Shown here in pieces: positions 62,359 to 64,000 of a DNA stretch of 64,000 nucleotides (positions are counted from its first letter, which is position 1; every line of letters starts with the position of its first letter). The DNA lies in contig NC_134833.1 of NCBI RefSeq assembly GCF_004210375.1, positions 45,812,782 to 45,876,781 of the forward strand, in the 5' to 3' direction. Position numbers and translations under genes: made by a program. A model generated the notes under the pieces. It had not been told where the DNA came from. It ran no database searches and worked only from the letters and a program-made list of their open reading frames with translations. The DNA is from Tachypleus tridentatus. Lineage: Eukaryota > Arthropoda > Merostomata > Xiphosura > Limulidae.

Positions 62359-63760
62359 CTAGAAACAAATATATCTAACATCAACTTTCAATATAAAGTA
62401 ACAATACTATATGTACTTCACACCAATTCAAATATCAAACAAGTTTCCAAGCTTTTTATTTTAGCTGTGATACACATGTTTTTAAATCAGTTGCAATATT
62501 CAAACTAGTCAACAATATCAGACAGACTCCTGAATAATTCGGTTCAATATTATAAAAAAATGTGAATACAAATGAGCTGATGAGCAAACTAGATACATAC
62601 AACAAGATGAGCAAAGCTCTACACATCATAAGAAAGATACTTACAGGATGAACAATATTCAGTCTATTTGAATCCTAAGCATGAACATAGCTCTATTTTA
62701 AAAGAGTTTTGTAAGAAAAATAGAATTATGTGTGTGTTTATATGACTTAAATGAAATTGTACTGTGAAAATGGACCAATAGTGCAAGCATGCATAAGTGA
62801 AGCTAGTGAAAATAAAAACATTGATATTATGCTATGAATTGGACATGGACTGAAGAAGGTCTGTTAATTAAAACTGCTGATAACGGACAAAATTTAATAT
62901 ACTGTGAGTAATGCATCACTGTGACAAGAGTTACTATCTAGAATTCAGAAAGAGTGCAATCAAAATAACAATTCCTGAATCTGATTCTCCTGGTCCAAAA
63001 CATAGACTGCATCTCCATGAAGAATAATTAGCTACAAATATGCAGTGTAGCAATAAATAAATATAATGACATATGCAAATAACCTTGACAAGTATAGTTC
63101 AGTTTAAAGTACAAAATACAAAGAGCTATGCCAAGAATAAAAGGAATTAATTAATTAATTACAATGGGAAGGTGCTAAAAGTTTGTAAGAAACCACTAGA
63201 TCACTTGTAGTGTCACTTTCCTAAGTAAATAAGTAAATACGTTAACAATGCAGTTCTAGGAAATTTAAAAATATTTTTTTCTGAATAGCACAAGCACCTA
63301 CAACCAATAGAACAGACACATTGTGCTTTGATGAAAATATGAAGGATGATCCATATCAAACAGCTACTACTATTGAAGGATAGGGACAAGTGTACCATAA
63401 TATCTTCAGAAATTATTCTTTATAATGGCAGAGTAGCTAGATGGAAATCCCTTCTAATTCAAGTAATATCAAAACTTGATAATAACGAAAACTACAGATA
63501 CTATCTCGGTCTTCTGCCTTTTGGGGCTTTCATATTTGTTTTTCAAAAGAGTCCAGATTGCCATAATTCTTTTATAGTAGATGCACTTTGGCTCAGCAAA
63601 TATCCTTTGTTGAACCTTTTGCAAGCTGCAACAATAATATGGAAGTGTATTCAAGTCACTATATCATTTAAAAGGCTAGACAATTATACCTGATATTATG
63701 ATGCTCAGTTGACACAATTTACAAGCAAAGTCTTCTGCCTTAATTACTACTGAGTGTGGA
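62359..63760. other. Sequence upstream of dynein exon 1; no recognisable exon
   Basis: Intron sequence 5' of the first visible exon. A plus-strand frame at 63346-63693 (115 codons) has no recognisable domain. Confidence 0.45.
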
Positions 63761-63767
63761 TCCATGA

Positions 63768-64000
63768 TGATAAAAAACCCACTTAAAGAAAAATGTATTC
63801 TAAAGACAGATGGTATGGGTATTAAGACTAATTAAAATAAAGTACAGAACAACGTTTCCACCTTCCTAGGACATCTCCAGATTAAGAACAATGTATTCAA
63901 GTTAAGATGATCTAAAAAGGTCAAAACGTTGTTCTTCTTGATGATGAGAAACCCACTTGCAATAAAAATGTATCTCAGAATGGCTGTTATGGATATTAAC
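63768..64000. repeat. Penelope-type terminal repeat region with two opposed hammerhead-like motifs (truncated by window end)
   Basis: Two related segments (63777 aacccacttaaagaaaaatg; 63951 acccacttgcaataaaaatg) lie about 174 bp apart in direct orientation. Between them are two opposed motifs of hammerhead-ribozyme type. On the minus strand, CTGGAGA (63880-63874), then TCCTAGGAAGG, then GAAAC (63858-63854) and GTTGTTCT. On the plus strand, TTAAGATGATCTAAAAAGGT (63902 onward) then AAAACGTTGTTCT. A live hammerhead has CUGANGA and GAAA, so both copies carry substitutions. Hammerhead motifs are known in Penelope-like retroelements, but no RT of that type was seen here. Confidence 0.5.

Noticed and set aside
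63346..63693. 115-codon plus-strand open frame as a gene
   Set aside because: No recognisable domain, codon pattern or splice context; an overlapping minus frame is also open. Most likely chance.
1..64000. CRISPR arrays, bacterial operons, riboswitches or rRNA
   Set aside because: The window is eukaryotic, with spliced exons and retroelements; no regular spacer arrays or rRNA-like conserved sequence was seen.

Overview
The window is eukaryotic. It is AT-rich, intron-dominated and crowded with decayed transposons, with no operons or dense ORFs. A family of tRNA-derived SINEs, together with mariner, Tc1, hAT, CR1, Ty3/gypsy, DIRS-like and probably Penelope-type remnants, points to a large arthropod genome. 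My best guess is a chelicerate, possibly a horseshoe crab. That guess rests on remembering a similar SINE and is not proven by the sequence.

One host gene is clearly present, on the minus strand. Eleven exons between 62358 and 17245 (5' exon at the high coordinate) encode about 541 consecutive residues from the N-terminal tail (DHC_N1 region) of an axonemal dynein heavy chain, closest in my memory to the outer-arm DNAH5/DNAH8 type. Every exon has AG/GT borders and every junction keeps phase. Introns range from about 0.26 kb to 13.6 kb. No further exon is recognisable in the lowest 17.2 kb or the highest 1.6 kb, so the 5' start, the rest of the tail, the motor and the 3' end lie outside the window.

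The remainder is introns filled with repeats. 0-5 kb: a minus-strand LINE with an RNase H domain, interrupted by an internally deleted mariner. 9.6 kb: a small hAT MITE with perfect 8-bp target duplications. 11.6-12.3 kb: a hAT transposase pseudogene. 24.4-25.8 kb: a Ty3/gypsy pol relic. 26.2 kb: a recent 166-bp tandem duplication. 27.3-29.5 kb: one end and the internal array of an inverted-repeat element. 31.5-34.7 kb: a complete inverted-repeat element with a DIRS-like core. 35.7-36.3 kb: a gypsy RT relic. 38.0 kb: a BED-finger relic. 39.8, 44 and 54.7-56.6 kb: CR1 fragments. 47.8-50.8 kb: a DIRS-like element. 51.8 kb: a gypsy integrase tail. 57.5-62.1 kb: a composite inverted-repeat element holding LINE RNase H and Tc1 remnants. 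The right edge holds paired, decayed hammerhead-ribozyme-like motifs of Penelope type.

No transposon-encoded protein appears intact, apart from a short DNA-binding-domain ORF left in the mariner. The most interesting leads are the inverted-terminal-repeat family linked to DIRS-like cores, the opposed hammerhead-like motifs, and the duplicated splice-acceptor segment beside dynein exon A.
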